Source of the DNA: an uncultured Candidatus Peregrinibacteria bacterium
Lineage (GTDB): Bacteria > Patescibacteriota > Gracilibacteria > Peribacterales > Peribacteraceae
Assembly (NCBI GenBank): GCA_903854335.1
Contig: CAINVY010000005.1
Coordinates: 124,001-188,000, forward strand
DNA: 64,000 nt
Direction of reading: 5' to 3'
The position numbers and the translations under genes are program-made. Under the pieces are notes generated by a model. It had not been told where the DNA came from and did not search any database. It saw nothing but the letters and a program-made list of their open reading frames with translations. Positions 8,622 to 17,994 of this stretch are shown here, one piece after another. Positions within the stretch are counted from its first letter, which is position 1. Each line of letters starts with the position of its first letter.

Positions 8622-10556
8622 TCACCGTTTCCTTGTGATGGATTTGACGTTTGGCACTTGGAGAAGAGCATCGTAGAGCTCCGAATACTCCTTGGAGGAA
8701 TTCACTTCCAGTCGAATCTGATAAAGAGCGTCATGCGGAGGAAATGCATACGCTTTGAATTTAGAAATGTTGATGTTGCGCTCAGCAAAACAACGAGAGA
8801 CGTTATAGATCATTCCGGGCTTATCCAGCGTGATGATATCAATATCGATGATCGATGCGCTCTTATTCAAAACGCGAGAGCGCGGAAGAAGATTGAGGAA
8901 TTGCAAAACTCGCTGCAGAAATGTCGGTGTTCCGAGAGATGCTTTGTACAACTCCACAACCTTCCCTACGGCCAGTTGTCCCGTACCAATTTTCTCGAGC
9001 ACCCGATCGAAGGATTCCTCCCCAAGCGCAGCTGTCATCTTCTGTTGCGTAGCGCTCACGTTGAAAATCCACCAGAGCGGAAGCCGCCACTTGCGACACT
9101 CATATTCCAGAATCGATGTTCCCTCGCTCTTCTGTTCCGTTTGAGGAAGGCTCGCGAGAGACTGCTTGAGCGATTCTCGGGCTTCAATGGACTTCGCTTT
9201 CTCCAGCCACAAGACCCGTTGCCTCATCCTCCCCGGATCGCCATCGAGGAGCACAAGTTCCACCGTATCTCCGTCTTGCAATTCGAAGATGGCTTCGCGC
9301 GCCTCACCATTCACGCGGATGCTCTCGAGCGAAGAGAGAAGATCAGGATCGACGGTAAACGCGAAGTCAATGCCCGTCGCATTGCGCGGAAGCGATATGA
9401 CTTCTCCCGCCGACGTGAAGACATTCATGCGATCGAGAACCGTCTCCTTGAGATCCGAGACATAACGATCGCGATCGAACGCAGCGCGATTGAGCGACGA
9501 AAGCGCAGAACGAATGTCCGTATTCTGCTGCCCGGTCCATGCAGAGATCTTGCGATGCGCGACAAAGTTGTACATCTCTTCCGTCTGGATGCAGAGACGA
9601 AGTTCATGATTGCGCGAAAGAAAGATCGTCGTGTGCAAGGCACGATAGCCGTTGGGCTGCGGCGCGCTGATATAATCGCGAAAAGAGAGAGAATGAACGG
9701 GATATCTCGAATGAATGGACCCGAGCACGTGATAGCAATCTTCGGCGGCCGTCGATCCCTCGATCACCAGAACCACCGAGTCGATTCTGTTCGTTTCCTC
9801 CAAACGTTCGATGTTGCCATAGAGGCGCTGGTAGAGTTGATAATCGGTCATCGAAGCAAGGTGTGCATGGACGCGCTTGCTCGTCACGGAGTTGATGTGT
9901 GCGACAAACTCCTCGCGTTCCTTTCGCAACTTCTCACGCGCTTTCTCTATCGCCGCGTTCCACTGCGTATACTCCTCCGGCATGGCGATCGGGAAACAGA
10001 TATCCTCGAATATCCGCTTCCAGTCCCATAGACCGACGACTCGAGCGAAAGGCACATAGATATCCAGCGTCTCTCGCGCGATGCGCGCCTGCTTGTCGGG
10101 ACGAAGCGAACCGATGGTCTGCACGTTGTGCAAACGATCGGCAAGCTTAATCAGAATCACGCGAATGTCTTCGCTCGACACTAAGAGAAGTTTGCGCAGA
10201 GATACGACCTGTCTCAGAGAGGGTTCTCCTTCGTAAATGACTTTCGATAGTTTTGTAACGCCGTCGATGAGCTTGGCAATTTCCTCCCCAAACGTCTCGC
10301 GAATCGTTTCAAAGTCCGTCCTTTCATCCTCGAGAACGTCGTGGAGAAGCGCAACAATAATCATATCCTTCCCTGCTTCGAGCGTCGCGAGATTGATCGC
10401 AACGTGAGCCGGGTGCGTAATATATGGCTCTCCGGAAATACGCAACTGTCCGTCGTGCCACTGCTGAGCGATGTCGAAAGCACGTCCGATGTGTTCTCGC
10501 TCCTTGGCGGAAAGGTACTCCAGCGATGCCAAAAGCTCTTTCTTAAGGTCTTCCAT
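8622..10556 (-). CDS. RelA/SpoT-family (p)ppGpp hydrolase/synthetase-like protein
   Basis: 644 aa with the long RSH layout. The HD hydrolase domain has YITHPAHVA (H48), LLHDVLEDE (H72-D73, E76-D77) and KLADRLHN (D140), all metal-site residues in place. The synthetase-like domain (about 225-335) has FRDYISAPQPNGYRALHTTIF, but the G-loop region reads SKRVHAHLASMTDYQLYQRL instead of the usual GRxKxxxSIxxKM, and the DxxxxR of the next strand reads DSVVLV. TGS (about 380-440) and C-terminal ACT (about 575-644) domains follow. I infer hydrolase function is kept and synthetase function is doubtful. It follows two small minus-strand ORFs that may share its transcript. Confidence 0.88.
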   Translation of the reverse strand: MEDLKKELLASLEYLSAKEREHIGRAFDIAQQWHDGQLRISGEPYITHPAHVAINLATLEAGKDMIIVALLHDVLEDERTDFETIRETFGEEIAKLIDGVTKLSKVIYEGEPSLRQVVSLRKLLLVSSEDIRVILIKLADRLHNVQTIGSLRPDKQARIARETLDIYVPFARVVGLWDWKRIFEDICFPIAMPEEYTQWNAAIEKAREKLRKEREEFVAHINSVTSKRVHAHLASMTDYQLYQRLYGNIERLEETNRIDSVVLVIEGSTAAEDCYHVLGSIHSRYPVHSLSFRDYISAPQPNGYRALHTTIFLSRNHELRLCIQTEEMYNFVAHRKISAWTGQQNTDIRSALSSLNRAAFDRDRYVSDLKETVLDRMNVFTSAGEVISLPRNATGIDFAFTVDPDLLSSLESIRVNGEAREAIFELQDGDTVELVLLDGDPGRMRQRVLWLEKAKSIEARESLKQSLASLPQTEQKSEGTSILEYECRKWRLPLWWIFNVSATQQKMTAALGEESFDRVLEKIGTGQLAVGKVVELYKASLGTPTFLQRVLQFLNLLPRSRVLNKSASIIDIDIITLDKPGMIYNVSRCFAERNINISKFKAYAFPPHDALYQIRLEVNSSKEYSELYDALLQVPNVKSITRKR

Positions 10557-10591
10557 CGAAACGGGATTGTAGCAGAGGGTTGTACGTATAC

Positions 10592-10957
10592 CTACACCGC
10601 GAGCCTTCTCCTAAAACTTCCCGGGCTAGATGTACTATCTCGAGAACTCATTAACCTTCCAACGGTAGTGCGAACCAAGGTTCTAATGGTCGACTCATTT
10701 TCTGGGTCTTCAGCAATCTGCGACTGCTGTAGTCGTGTCCGAATCATTGCTTCTATTTCGCCGACGCTGTCCACGCCAAGAGCACGGATCGGAAGACGCT
10801 CGGGAACGACCCCTTCAAGCTCCGCACTGAGCACAGTACCGATGAGGTTCATCGGAGATGCTCCCTGGGCTTCCGTCTGAGGGGGTCTGTCACTGCTGCC
10901 TGTTTCATCAGATATTGCCAATAGCATAACATGTACAGTTTGTATTATTTTCAGCAT
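10592..10957 (-). CDS. Hypothetical 121-aa protein
   Basis: No family recognised. A polar protein rich in E, R, S and T, with a conserved-looking central part LIGTVLSAELEGVVPERLPIRALGVDSVGEIEAMIRTRLQQS that suggests a helical domain (the GVDSVGEIEAMIR stretch is faintly like a carrier-protein helix, but no proof). It lies 35 bp upstream of the RelA/SpoT-family gene and 12 bp after a 62-codon ORF on the same strand. The start is uncertain: later ATGs at 10927 and 10852 are possible. Confidence 0.45.
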   Translation of the reverse strand: MLKIIQTVHVMLLAISDETGSSDRPPQTEAQGASPMNLIGTVLSAELEGVVPERLPIRALGVDSVGEIEAMIRTRLQQSQIAEDPENESTIRTLVRTTVGRLMSSRDSTSSPGSFRRRLAV

Positions 10958-10969
10958 TAGTCAATATTT

Positions 10970-11158
10970 TCAGTAAATTTTATTCACTTCCGCCTGCGTG
11001 GCAGGTCGCTGAGTGCTTTCGAATGCTTCATGATATTTCCATGAATCATGAACACCGGGAACCCGCTTCTCTCCTCCAGTAATCTTCCAGTATGATGCGC
11101 GTGGGCCAAAGGTCATCCTTGGCTCTTGGAGCAGAAACTCCTTCCTCAATTCATCCAT
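10970..11158 (-). CDS. Possible 62-aa small protein divergent from ileS
   Basis: Reads MDELRKEFLLQEPRMTFGPR... and ends PATQAEVNKIY. Its ATG (11158-11156) and the ileS ATG (11157-11159) share the tetranucleotide CATG, so the two genes would start back to back. The amino-acid composition looks natural and the next minus-strand ORF begins 12 bp after its stop. There is no recognisable domain. It could instead be a chance frame in the ileS leader. Confidence 0.4.
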   Translation of the reverse strand: MDELRKEFLLQEPRMTFGPRASYWKITGGEKRVPGVHDSWKYHEAFESTQRPATQAEVNKIY

Positions 11159-14100
11159 GTTCGACCCCGTCGATCCGAAGCAGCATTTTCCGGCCCTGGA
11201 GCGCGGTATCCTCAAATACTGGCAAGAGGAAGACACGTTCAAGCGCAGCATTCATCAGCGCACGAAACGCGAGACCGGCGCGCGAGCGGGCGACGAGGCC
11301 ATTGAGGAATCCTTCAGCTTTTACGACGGTCCCCCCTTCGCCACGGGCCTCCCGCACTACGGCCACATCCTCGCCGGTACGATCAAAGACGTCATCCCCC
11401 GCTACCAGACGATGCGCGGCAAACGCGTGGAGCGCCGATTCGGATGGGACTGCCACGGGCTTCCCGTGGAGTACGAGATCGAGAAGGAGCACAACATTTC
11501 CTCCAAGAAGGAGATCGAGGAGATGGGGATCGCGACATTCAACGCGCTCTGCCGCAAGGCCGTGCAACGCTACACCAAAGAGTGGCGAACGAGCGTCGAG
11601 CGCATGGGGCGATGGGTCGACATGGATCACGACTACCGCACGATGGATCCCGATTACATGGAGAGCATCTGGTGGGTGTTCAAGCAGCTCTACGACAAGG
11701 GACTCATCTACGAAGGATACAAACCCATGCACATTTGCCCGCGCTGCCAGACGGCGCTCGCGAACTTCGAAGTCATGCAGGGATACAAGGATATTTCGGA
11801 TCTGTCGGTCACGGTGAAGTTTGAACTCGTCGACGAGCCCGGCACGTTCGTCCTCGCCTGGACGACGACGCCGTGGACGCTGCCGGGAAATCTTCTTCTC
11901 GCAGTCGGCAAAGACATCCCCTACGCACTCGTCGAGAGAGCAGGACAGCGATTCATCCTGGCCAAATTCCTCGTCGAGAAAGTGTTCGCCGGCAAGGATT
12001 GTCGGATCGTTGAGGATCTCTCCGCGGCAGACTTGGTCGGCAAGAAGTACCGACCGATCTTCCCTTATTTCGCCGACAAGTTCCCCCAAGCATTTCGCAT
12101 CGTCGCCGCGGATTTTGTCGCGACGGAAGACGGAACGGGTGTCGTCCACATCGCTCCCGGATTCGGCGAGGACGATTACAACTTGGGCAGGCGCGAAGGC
12201 ATCCCGATGCTGCAGCATGTGAAGATGGATGGGACGTTCACTTCGGACGTCTCGGACTTCGCCGGAATGGAAGTGAAGCCGAAGGACGATCCGTCGAAAA
12301 CGGACCGCAAAGTCGTCGAGTGGCTGGAGCAACAGGAGAAACTCTTCGCAAAGGAAACCTTCAAGCACAGTTATCCGCACTGCTGGCGTTGCGACTCCCC
12401 TCTCCTCAACTACGCCACCTCTTCGTGGTTCGTCGCCGTGGAGAAATTCAAAGATCAGATGCTCGAATCAAACGCGGAAACGCAGTGGGTGCCGAGTCAC
12501 CTGCGCGACGGGAGATTCGGCAAGTGGCTCGAAGGAGCCCGAGAGTGGGCCATTTCCCGCAATCGCTACTGGGGAACGCCGCTCCCGATCTGGAGATGTA
12601 TGGAGACGGGGCAGATCGAAGTCCTCGGCAGCCGCGATGATCTCTTGCGACACAAACCCGAACGCTTCACGAAGATCACGGTGCTCCGCCACGGGGAGAG
12701 CCAGGGAAACGTGTCGCCCGTCTACCAAGGGAACGTGCCGGGAACGGATCTGACCATGCGAGGAAAGAAGCAGGCGAAGGAAGCGGCGAAGGTGCTCGGC
12801 GAGCAGGACGTCTCGTGCATCTACGCCTCTCCTCTCGCGCGCACGGAGCAGACGGCGAAGATCATCGCCAAGGAGACAAGCGCATCCATCATCATCGATG
12901 ATCGTCTGCGCGAAGTGTCTTTTGGCGGCTTCGAAGGAAAGCACGTCGATTTCTCCGACCTCGCCCTCACCAAAGCACGCAGAGCGCACAAACTCCAACA
13001 TAATCAGATCGAGAGCATCTTCCACTTCTCGGGCATGGAAACCTGGCCCGAAGTGCAGGAGCGCGTCTCGGGCTTTCTCAGCGAGATCCTCTCCAAGCAT
13101 CGCGGAGAGCACATCGTGATCGTCACGCACGCGGACCCGCTGGTGAACATGAAGCACTTCTTCACAAAGGAGGATCCCGTTAAACTCTCCCACCAACCCT
13201 ATCCCCGCTTCGCCGAGCCCGTCTCCTTCTACTGGGATCATGAGACGAAAGCGCAGATGGATCTCCACAAGGAAACGGTGGACGGCCTCTTGTGGGGAGG
13301 AGGCGAAGCATCGGAAGTGCACCTCACCTGCGTGCGCCACGGAGAAACGGAGTTGAATGCGCAGCGGCTCGCACAAGGCTCAGGTGCCAATGATGACGTC
13401 TCACTGAATGAAACAGGCAGGGAACAGGCGAAGGAAACAGCGGAGAAATTGAGCGAACGCTCCTTCGATCTCATCCTTTCCTCCGACTCCGCACGAGCGA
13501 TGGAAACCGCGAAGATTCTCTCGGATCGCACCGGCGTTCCTCTCGGAGGAGCTCTGCGCATCTTGGGAGAGAGAGATTTGGGGGAATGGTCGGGCCAGTC
13601 TCTCGACACGCTCCTGCAGAAACATGGAGATAGTATCAACTCGAAAACGATCACGTTCCTGAAAACGACTCCCGATCACGGAGAATCCTTCGAAGCCCTT
13701 CTCGCACGCGCGAGGGAAGCGCGTGATCTGCTCCTCAAGAAGTACAACGGAAAACGCATCGTCATTGTCTCGCACAACGGTTTCCTGCGCGCGCTGTGCA
13801 TGGTGACGCAGAATCTCTCTTACGAAACCGCAGCTGTATTGAATCGAAAGAACGGAGAGGCCTTCGAGTTGCCCCTGCGTTCCTCACCCCAATTCCAACG
13901 CATTCCCGACGTCCTCGACTGCTGGTTCGAGAGCGGATCGATGCCGTATGCCCAGTCACACTTCCCCTTCAGCTTTCAGCATTTGCGAGGGCTGAACCGC
14001 ATTCGTTCACGCGTCACTTCCGCCATCAAATCACAGGTATCCAGTAAGAAGGCTCGCAATCCCAAGCTCCCCCCCGGCTTCCCCGCCGACTTCATCGCGG

Positions 14101-15563
14101 AGGGGATCGATCAGACGCGGGGATGGTTCTACACCCTCACGGTGCTCTCGACTGCGCTCTTCGGAAGATCGGCGTTCCAGCACTGCATCGTGAACGGGAC
14201 GGTGCTCGCAGAAGACGGCAAGAAGATGAGCAAGCGTCTGAAGAATTATCCGGAGCCGCTGGAGATCGTGGAGAAGCAGGGAGCAGATGCCGTCCGCTTC
14301 GCCCTCATGAATTCCCCCGCCGTCCGCGGTGAGGATCTCCGCTTCTCCGCGAAGAGCGTCGAAGATGCGTTGCGATCGGTGCTGCTGCCATTCTGGAACG
14401 TCTACGCGTTCTTCGTCACCTACGCGAACGAGGCGAAGTGGGAACCGAGCGAGACGCGCACCCATTCTCCACACCCGCTCGACATGTGGATCCAGGCCGA
14501 AACGCAGGATCTCGTGAATCGCATGACGGAGCAACTCGAGCGCTACGATCTCTCGGCAACGTGCAACGAACTTTCGGAATCAATCGATGCCCTCACGAAC
14601 TGGTACGTCCGTCTGTCGCGTCGACGCTTCGCCGGCAAGAAGGGCGTGCACGCCGGTGAGACGGGCGAAAGTGAACAGGAAGAGGATCAGAAGCAGGCCC
14701 TCCAAACGCTCTACTCCGTGCTCCTCACGATGAGCCAACTCCTCGCGCCGTTCTGCCCCTTCCTCGCAGACGCCATCTACCTAAACCTCACCAAGGAGCC
14801 CCACGGCTCCGTTCACCTGACCGACTGGCCCGCGCCTCGCGAGCTCACGAATACGGAGATGCGGATTCTGAAGAAGACACGTTCGCTCCGCATACTCGTG
14901 ACACTCGGCCTCTCGCTGCGTTCGGAGAAGAAGATCAAAGTGCGCCAGCCGCTACTCAGCGCAACGCTGGTGCTCCCACCCTCGCTTCGCGATGAGCCGT
15001 TCACGGATGAAGAGCTCTCGCTCCTGCAGGAAGAACTGAATGTGAAGCGCATCGACGTGCGGGACGATGCCGCGGGGTTCGCCCATCCGATCGTCCAGGT
15101 GGACGCGCGCAAAGTGGGACCACGACTCGGCGGACGCGTACAAGAAATCATCGCGGCCGGTAAGCGCGGAGAATTCACGGAAGGGAAGGATGGGTCGATC
15201 CTCATCGGCGAAGAGCGCCTCTCTCCCGACGAAGCGAAGATCGTGTACGTCGGAGACGAAGGGCTGGACATCGCCGCAGACAAGGGATTTGTGGTGAGTC
15301 TCGACACGCACATCACCGAGGCATTGCAATTCGAAGGGTGCGGCCGCGACCTCATCCGCGCCATTCAACAGGAACGCAAAGGTGCGGGGATGGCCATCGG
15401 AGATCGCATCGTGCTCTCGATCATCGGCGCCGACGACGTCCTCTCCGCCTGCAAGGACGCCATTCTCCAGGAGACGAACGCGGTGCTGGGAGAAGCGTCG
15501 GGGGAAGATCGTCACGTGGAAATCAACGGAAAGGATGTGATCTTCCGTCTTCAGAAACTCTGA
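11157..15563 (+). CDS. ileS: Isoleucyl-tRNA synthetase with two inserted histidine-phosphatase domains
   Basis: 1468 aa, about 400 longer than usual. Class I motifs are intact: HYGH (67-70) and KMSKR (1023-1027), with the DCWFESGSMPYAQ block of eukaryote-like IleRS. After PIWRCMETGQIEVLGS a first histidine-phosphatase domain (about 504-690) has RHGES (511), SPLARTEQT, REVSFGGFEG and VIVTHAD. The IleRS DLHK motif (702-705) follows, then a second domain (about 721-900) with RHGET (727), SDSARAMET, ERDLGEWSGQ and VIVSHNG, before RIPDVLDCWFESGS. Both phosphatase domains keep the two histidines, arginine and acidic residue of the family. They flank the DLHK element within the catalytic half, so they are true insertions, not a terminal fusion. 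Aminoacylation is expected; the phosphatase substrate is unknown. Confidence 0.96.
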   Translation: MFDPVDPKQHFPALERGILKYWQEEDTFKRSIHQRTKRETGARAGDEAIEESFSFYDGPPFATGLPHYGHILAGTIKDVIPRYQTMRGKRVERRFGWDCHGLPVEYEIEKEHNISSKKEIEEMGIATFNALCRKAVQRYTKEWRTSVERMGRWVDMDHDYRTMDPDYMESIWWVFKQLYDKGLIYEGYKPMHICPRCQTALANFEVMQGYKDISDLSVTVKFELVDEPGTFVLAWTTTPWTLPGNLLLAVGKDIPYALVERAGQRFILAKFLVEKVFAGKDCRIVEDLSAADLVGKKYRPIFPYFADKFPQAFRIVAADFVATEDGTGVVHIAPGFGEDDYNLGRREGIPMLQHVKMDGTFTSDVSDFAGMEVKPKDDPSKTDRKVVEWLEQQEKLFAKETFKHSYPHCWRCDSPLLNYATSSWFVAVEKFKDQMLESNAETQWVPSHLRDGRFGKWLEGAREWAISRNRYWGTPLPIWRCMETGQIEVLGSRDDLLRHKPERFTKITVLRHGESQGNVSPVYQGNVPGTDLTMRGKKQAKEAAKVLGEQDVSCIYASPLARTEQTAKIIAKETSASIIIDDRLREVSFGGFEGKHVDFSDLALTKARRAHKLQHNQIESIFHFSGMETWPEVQERVSGFLSEILSKHRGEHIVIVTHADPLVNMKHFFTKEDPVKLSHQPYPRFAEPVSFYWDHETKAQMDLHKETVDGLLWGGGEASEVHLTCVRHGETELNAQRLAQGSGANDDVSLNETGREQAKETAEKLSERSFDLILSSDSARAMETAKILSDRTGVPLGGALRILGERDLGEWSGQSLDTLLQKHGDSINSKTITFLKTTPDHGESFEALLARAREARDLLLKKYNGKRIVIVSHNGFLRALCMVTQNLSYETAAVLNRKNGEAFELPLRSSPQFQRIPDVLDCWFESGSMPYAQSHFPFSFQHLRGLNRIRSRVTSAIKSQVSSKKARNPKLPPGFPADFIAEGIDQTRGWFYTLTVLSTALFGRSAFQHCIVNGTVLAEDGKKMSKRLKNYPEPLEIVEKQGADAVRFALMNSPAVRGEDLRFSAKSVEDALRSVLLPFWNVYAFFVTYANEAKWEPSETRTHSPHPLDMWIQAETQDLVNRMTEQLERYDLSATCNELSESIDALTNWYVRLSRRRFAGKKGVHAGETGESEQEEDQKQALQTLYSVLLTMSQLLAPFCPFLADAIYLNLTKEPHGSVHLTDWPAPRELTNTEMRILKKTRSLRILVTLGLSLRSEKKIKVRQPLLSATLVLPPSLRDEPFTDEELSLLQEELNVKRIDVRDDAAGFAHPIVQVDARKVGPRLGGRVQEIIAAGKRGEFTEGKDGSILIGEERLSPDEAKIVYVGDEGLDIAADKGFVVSLDTHITEALQFEGCGRDLIRAIQQERKGAGMAIGDRIVLSIIGADDVLSACKDAILQETNAVLGEASGEDRHVEINGKDVIFRLQKL

Positions 15564-15603
15564 ACGTCTCCCCATCCCTAGTACTCCAATCCCCAACCCC
15601 ACC

Positions 15604-15975
15604 GTGCCCCTCCCTCTGCGCATCACCCTCCGCGTCGCCGCTTCCATCACCCTCGTCTGGGCACTGGCGACATATTTGCCCCAGTACTTCATCATCACGG
15701 GAGGTTGGCGCGGCTACGTCGTGGTCGGGCTCCTCCTCGCCATCATGAATATGACGATCCGGCCGATTCTCTCCCTGCTGACCTTTCCGCTGCGGCTCGT
15801 CGCGTCGCTCGTCGCCTTCCTTATCGCCAACGGCATCTTCCTCTGGCTCGCGCTCGAGGCGAGCAAATCACTCGACCCCTCGCTCACCACCTTCCACATC
15901 GCCACGGGTTTCGAGGGATGGGCCGTGGCCATCCTCTGTATCGGAATCACAAACTGGATTCTAAAATTCCTCTGA
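15604..15975 (+). CDS. Phage-holin-like (Phage_holin_4_2 type) small membrane protein
   Basis: 123 aa with four predicted transmembrane helices. The pattern RGYVVVGLLLAIMNMTIRPILSLLTFPLRLVASLVAFLIANGIFLWLA (read across residues 38-85) matches the widespread bacterial membrane family of the phage holin 4_2 type, whose N-x-x-[IV]-[RK]-P and F-P signature is visible. The role in bacteria is not established. It follows ileS after 40 bp and could be on the same transcript. No sign that it belongs to a prophage. Confidence 0.75.
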   Translation: MPLPLRITLRVAASITLVWALATYLPQYFIITGGWRGYVVVGLLLAIMNMTIRPILSLLTFPLRLVASLVAFLIANGIFLWLALEASKSLDPSLTTFHIATGFEGWAVAILCIGITNWILKFL

Positions 15976-16092
15976 AGAAGATAGATCGTGCGTCGTTCGC
16001 CTGCGACTGCAAGACAAACGAGCATCACCTTCGCTGGAACCACGCTTGCCACCAAACTTTCCTCCCTCTGAGAGAAAGGCTATCTTGGGGAT

Positions 16093-17229
16093 ATGCGGAA
16101 ACATCACGCACTCGCTGCCCTCTCCGCCTCGCTCCTCGTCGCCCTCGTCTTTCTCGTCGCGTGGAATATTCAGAATCTTTCGAATTTCCTGACCGCATAC
16201 GTCGGTGGTTCTTCGGATGCGGGCCAGACATTCTCCCCGCTCCTCTCGACCATCCCTCTCAGTACATCCGATTGCAACGCCATCTCCGACGGACTACTGA
16301 GCGCAGCAGCCTACAGAAATCCTGACAACCTTACGAGCGTCTGGGACCGGCTGCTTCCTGAGGAGCGCAATTCCTTCGTGGATCAATGCGGAAAGCACGT
16401 GAACAGTTCGGATAGCTGCATGATACTGCGTCTGAAGCTCTTGATCGCGGGAAGCGCACAACCGGACGTGGAACTCGCGCTGGAAAATGCTCACTGTCAG
16501 GAAGGGAGCAGCAGTTCTCTAAACAGTTCTGTCGAAGTGTCTTCGTCGAGCTCCAGCAGCCCAATAATTTCTTCCAGCAGTTCCTCGAAGGGCGCACAGA
16601 GCAGCGTCATTGAAAATGTGGTGAGCAGCGGACCGGGGAAAACGGAAACCGGATACCTGAGAGTGTTCGGGGGCAAACCCATCTGGAGCAGTCGGAGCAA
16701 TGCGCTCGTATTCCCCGCATCACAGAGCGGCTGCAACCTCGATGTTACACTTGCGACCATCAGCGCCAATCGGGCCTGGGATCCCTCCTGGAATATCCAG
16801 TATCCAAGCGAACAATTATTGCATGTCGCACAGGCATCGTTCGTGAGCAGGATGACGCAAGCGATCTCCGCAAGCGTCGATCAATGCGCGGCATGCGGGG
16901 AGCTGAAATCCCAGATGTCACGCTCCTATCCGTTTCTCTCCACCATCGATTCCGTTCCCGCATCCAATGTCAGCGCCCTCTTCCATGCGATGGTCTTCCG
17001 TCAAATCCTCGCATCAGGTTGCTTCGAAAGCGCGATGAGGAACATGACGGACACGACGCCTCTCATCCCACCATCCGCTTCCCTGCCTCCGCAATCTTCT
17101 TCCGGTTCGGGAAGTGTCTCTTCGGTTTCCTCGTCGATTTCTTCCAGCAGCTCGATCACCTCAACGAGTTCATCTTCCTCGAACAAAAAGAAAAAGGGTT
17201 CCAAAAAGAAGAAGACTAATATGCAATAA
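16093..17229 (+). CDS. Exported serine-rich hypothetical protein
   Basis: 378 aa. An N-terminal hydrophobic segment (ALSASLLVALVFLVAW) acts as a signal anchor. Two serine-rich linkers (about 135-180 and 330-365) flank a globular region with scattered cysteines (SDCNAI, DQCGKH, SCMILR, QCAACGEL). The tail is strongly basic with two lysine runs (NKKKKGSKKKKTNMQ). The serine tracts resemble the linker of the SLH protein at the left edge, which suggests a shared cell-surface architecture. No function recognised. Confidence 0.75.
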   Translation: MRKHHALAALSASLLVALVFLVAWNIQNLSNFLTAYVGGSSDAGQTFSPLLSTIPLSTSDCNAISDGLLSAAAYRNPDNLTSVWDRLLPEERNSFVDQCGKHVNSSDSCMILRLKLLIAGSAQPDVELALENAHCQEGSSSSLNSSVEVSSSSSSSPIISSSSSSKGAQSSVIENVVSSGPGKTETGYLRVFGGKPIWSSRSNALVFPASQSGCNLDVTLATISANRAWDPSWNIQYPSEQLLHVAQASFVSRMTQAISASVDQCAACGELKSQMSRSYPFLSTIDSVPASNVSALFHAMVFRQILASGCFESAMRNMTDTTPLIPPSASLPPQSSSGSGSVSSVSSSISSSSSITSTSSSSSNKKKKGSKKKKTNMQ

Positions 17230-17375
17230 TACAACATTCACGCAAGTTGTTACGCGAATGAACGAATTACACGAAGATAGAGAGAAATGCGCCAGGAAGT
17301 AGCACCTGTAGATTTGGGGCTCGTTCGTGCTGTTGTTCTTTTTTCGAACAATATGATGAGTCAATGCTTCCCCGT

Positions 17376-17403
17376 TTGACGCTGAGAAAGCGAAGCGTAA
17401 AAA
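17376..17403 (+). promoter_or_regulatory. Promoter of first tandem paralogue
   Basis: TTGACG (17376-17381) and TAAAAA (17398-17403) with a 16-bp spacer, followed by the leader TGCTCATTCTTTCTCCCC before the ATG at 17434. The same promoter and leader recur at 17995-18022, upstream of the paralogous gene, which is the main support. Farther upstream, the two copies also share CGCAAGTyGTTAC and GTAGCACCTG, so about 200 bp of upstream sequence was duplicated with the gene. Confidence 0.6.
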
Positions 17404-17433
17404 GTGCTCATTCTTTCTCCCCCCACTCACTCG

Positions 17434-17808
17434 ATGGAAACCGCCAATCAAACACCGGATGTCAATGAGTTCGTGTATGAATTCCTCAAGGCTACGGCTA
17501 ACAGTCCGCATCGTATTGAGATGGATGCTGATTCCTTGAGAGAAGTGAAACAAATCGAAAGTTACTTTACCTTTCGCCCCTCGCATAAAGATGCGAGTCC
17601 GACTCTGACGGATGATGAGAAACTCATGCTCAAGGATCTCTGCAGAATGACTCGTGTTGAGCCTCCACTCCCACTCGATGAAGAAAAGACCGTTCCCCAT
17701 TCAATCTTGAGTAAGTTGGTAGGCAGCATCAGGAGTGCGCTTACTGGACTCATATCGAAGATTACTCCGGCGAGAGAACCCGCTCTGCGACAGGATCATG
17801 TCGCTTAA
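17434..17808 (+). CDS. Small paralogous protein, copy A
   Basis: 124 aa from METANQTPDVNEFVYEFLKAT. An alternative ATG at 17404 is rejected because it lies in the leader shared with copy B. Copies A and B align along their length: EFVYEFLKAT / EIIHAFLERT, EVKQIESYFTFRP / EIQAIESALTHRP and LTDDEKLMLKDLC / LSKDEKRMLMRLC. No membrane segment, no known domain; predicted mostly helical. The preceding gap 17230-17433 holds the duplicated promoter region. Function unknown. Confidence 0.7.
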   Translation: METANQTPDVNEFVYEFLKATANSPHRIEMDADSLREVKQIESYFTFRPSHKDASPTLTDDEKLMLKDLCRMTRVEPPLPLDEEKTVPHSILSKLVGSIRSALTGLISKITPAREPALRQDHVA

Positions 17809-17994
17809 ATCCTGTATCTGAAAGCACAAGACTGCGTTGAAGATACTACTTGCGTGTTCCCGCAAGTCGTTACATCGCTGAACGATCGAGCACTGATTTC
17901 GAGCATTTTGACTATTGCGAGAAGAATAGAACGTAGCACCTGAAGCATATGTTGTTCGATTCTTGAACACTTCGCGGCACAGAAACGATTGTCT

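Noticed and set aside
11151-12380. Long minus-strand frame antisense to ileS
   Set aside because: A shadow of the high-GC coding strand; no start context or family resemblance. The same applies to long antisense frames across uvrA, alaS, ABC and ABC-F genes.
15604-15975. Prophage holin
   Set aside because: The family name is phage-derived, but no other phage gene is near; the protein belongs to a widespread chromosomal membrane family.
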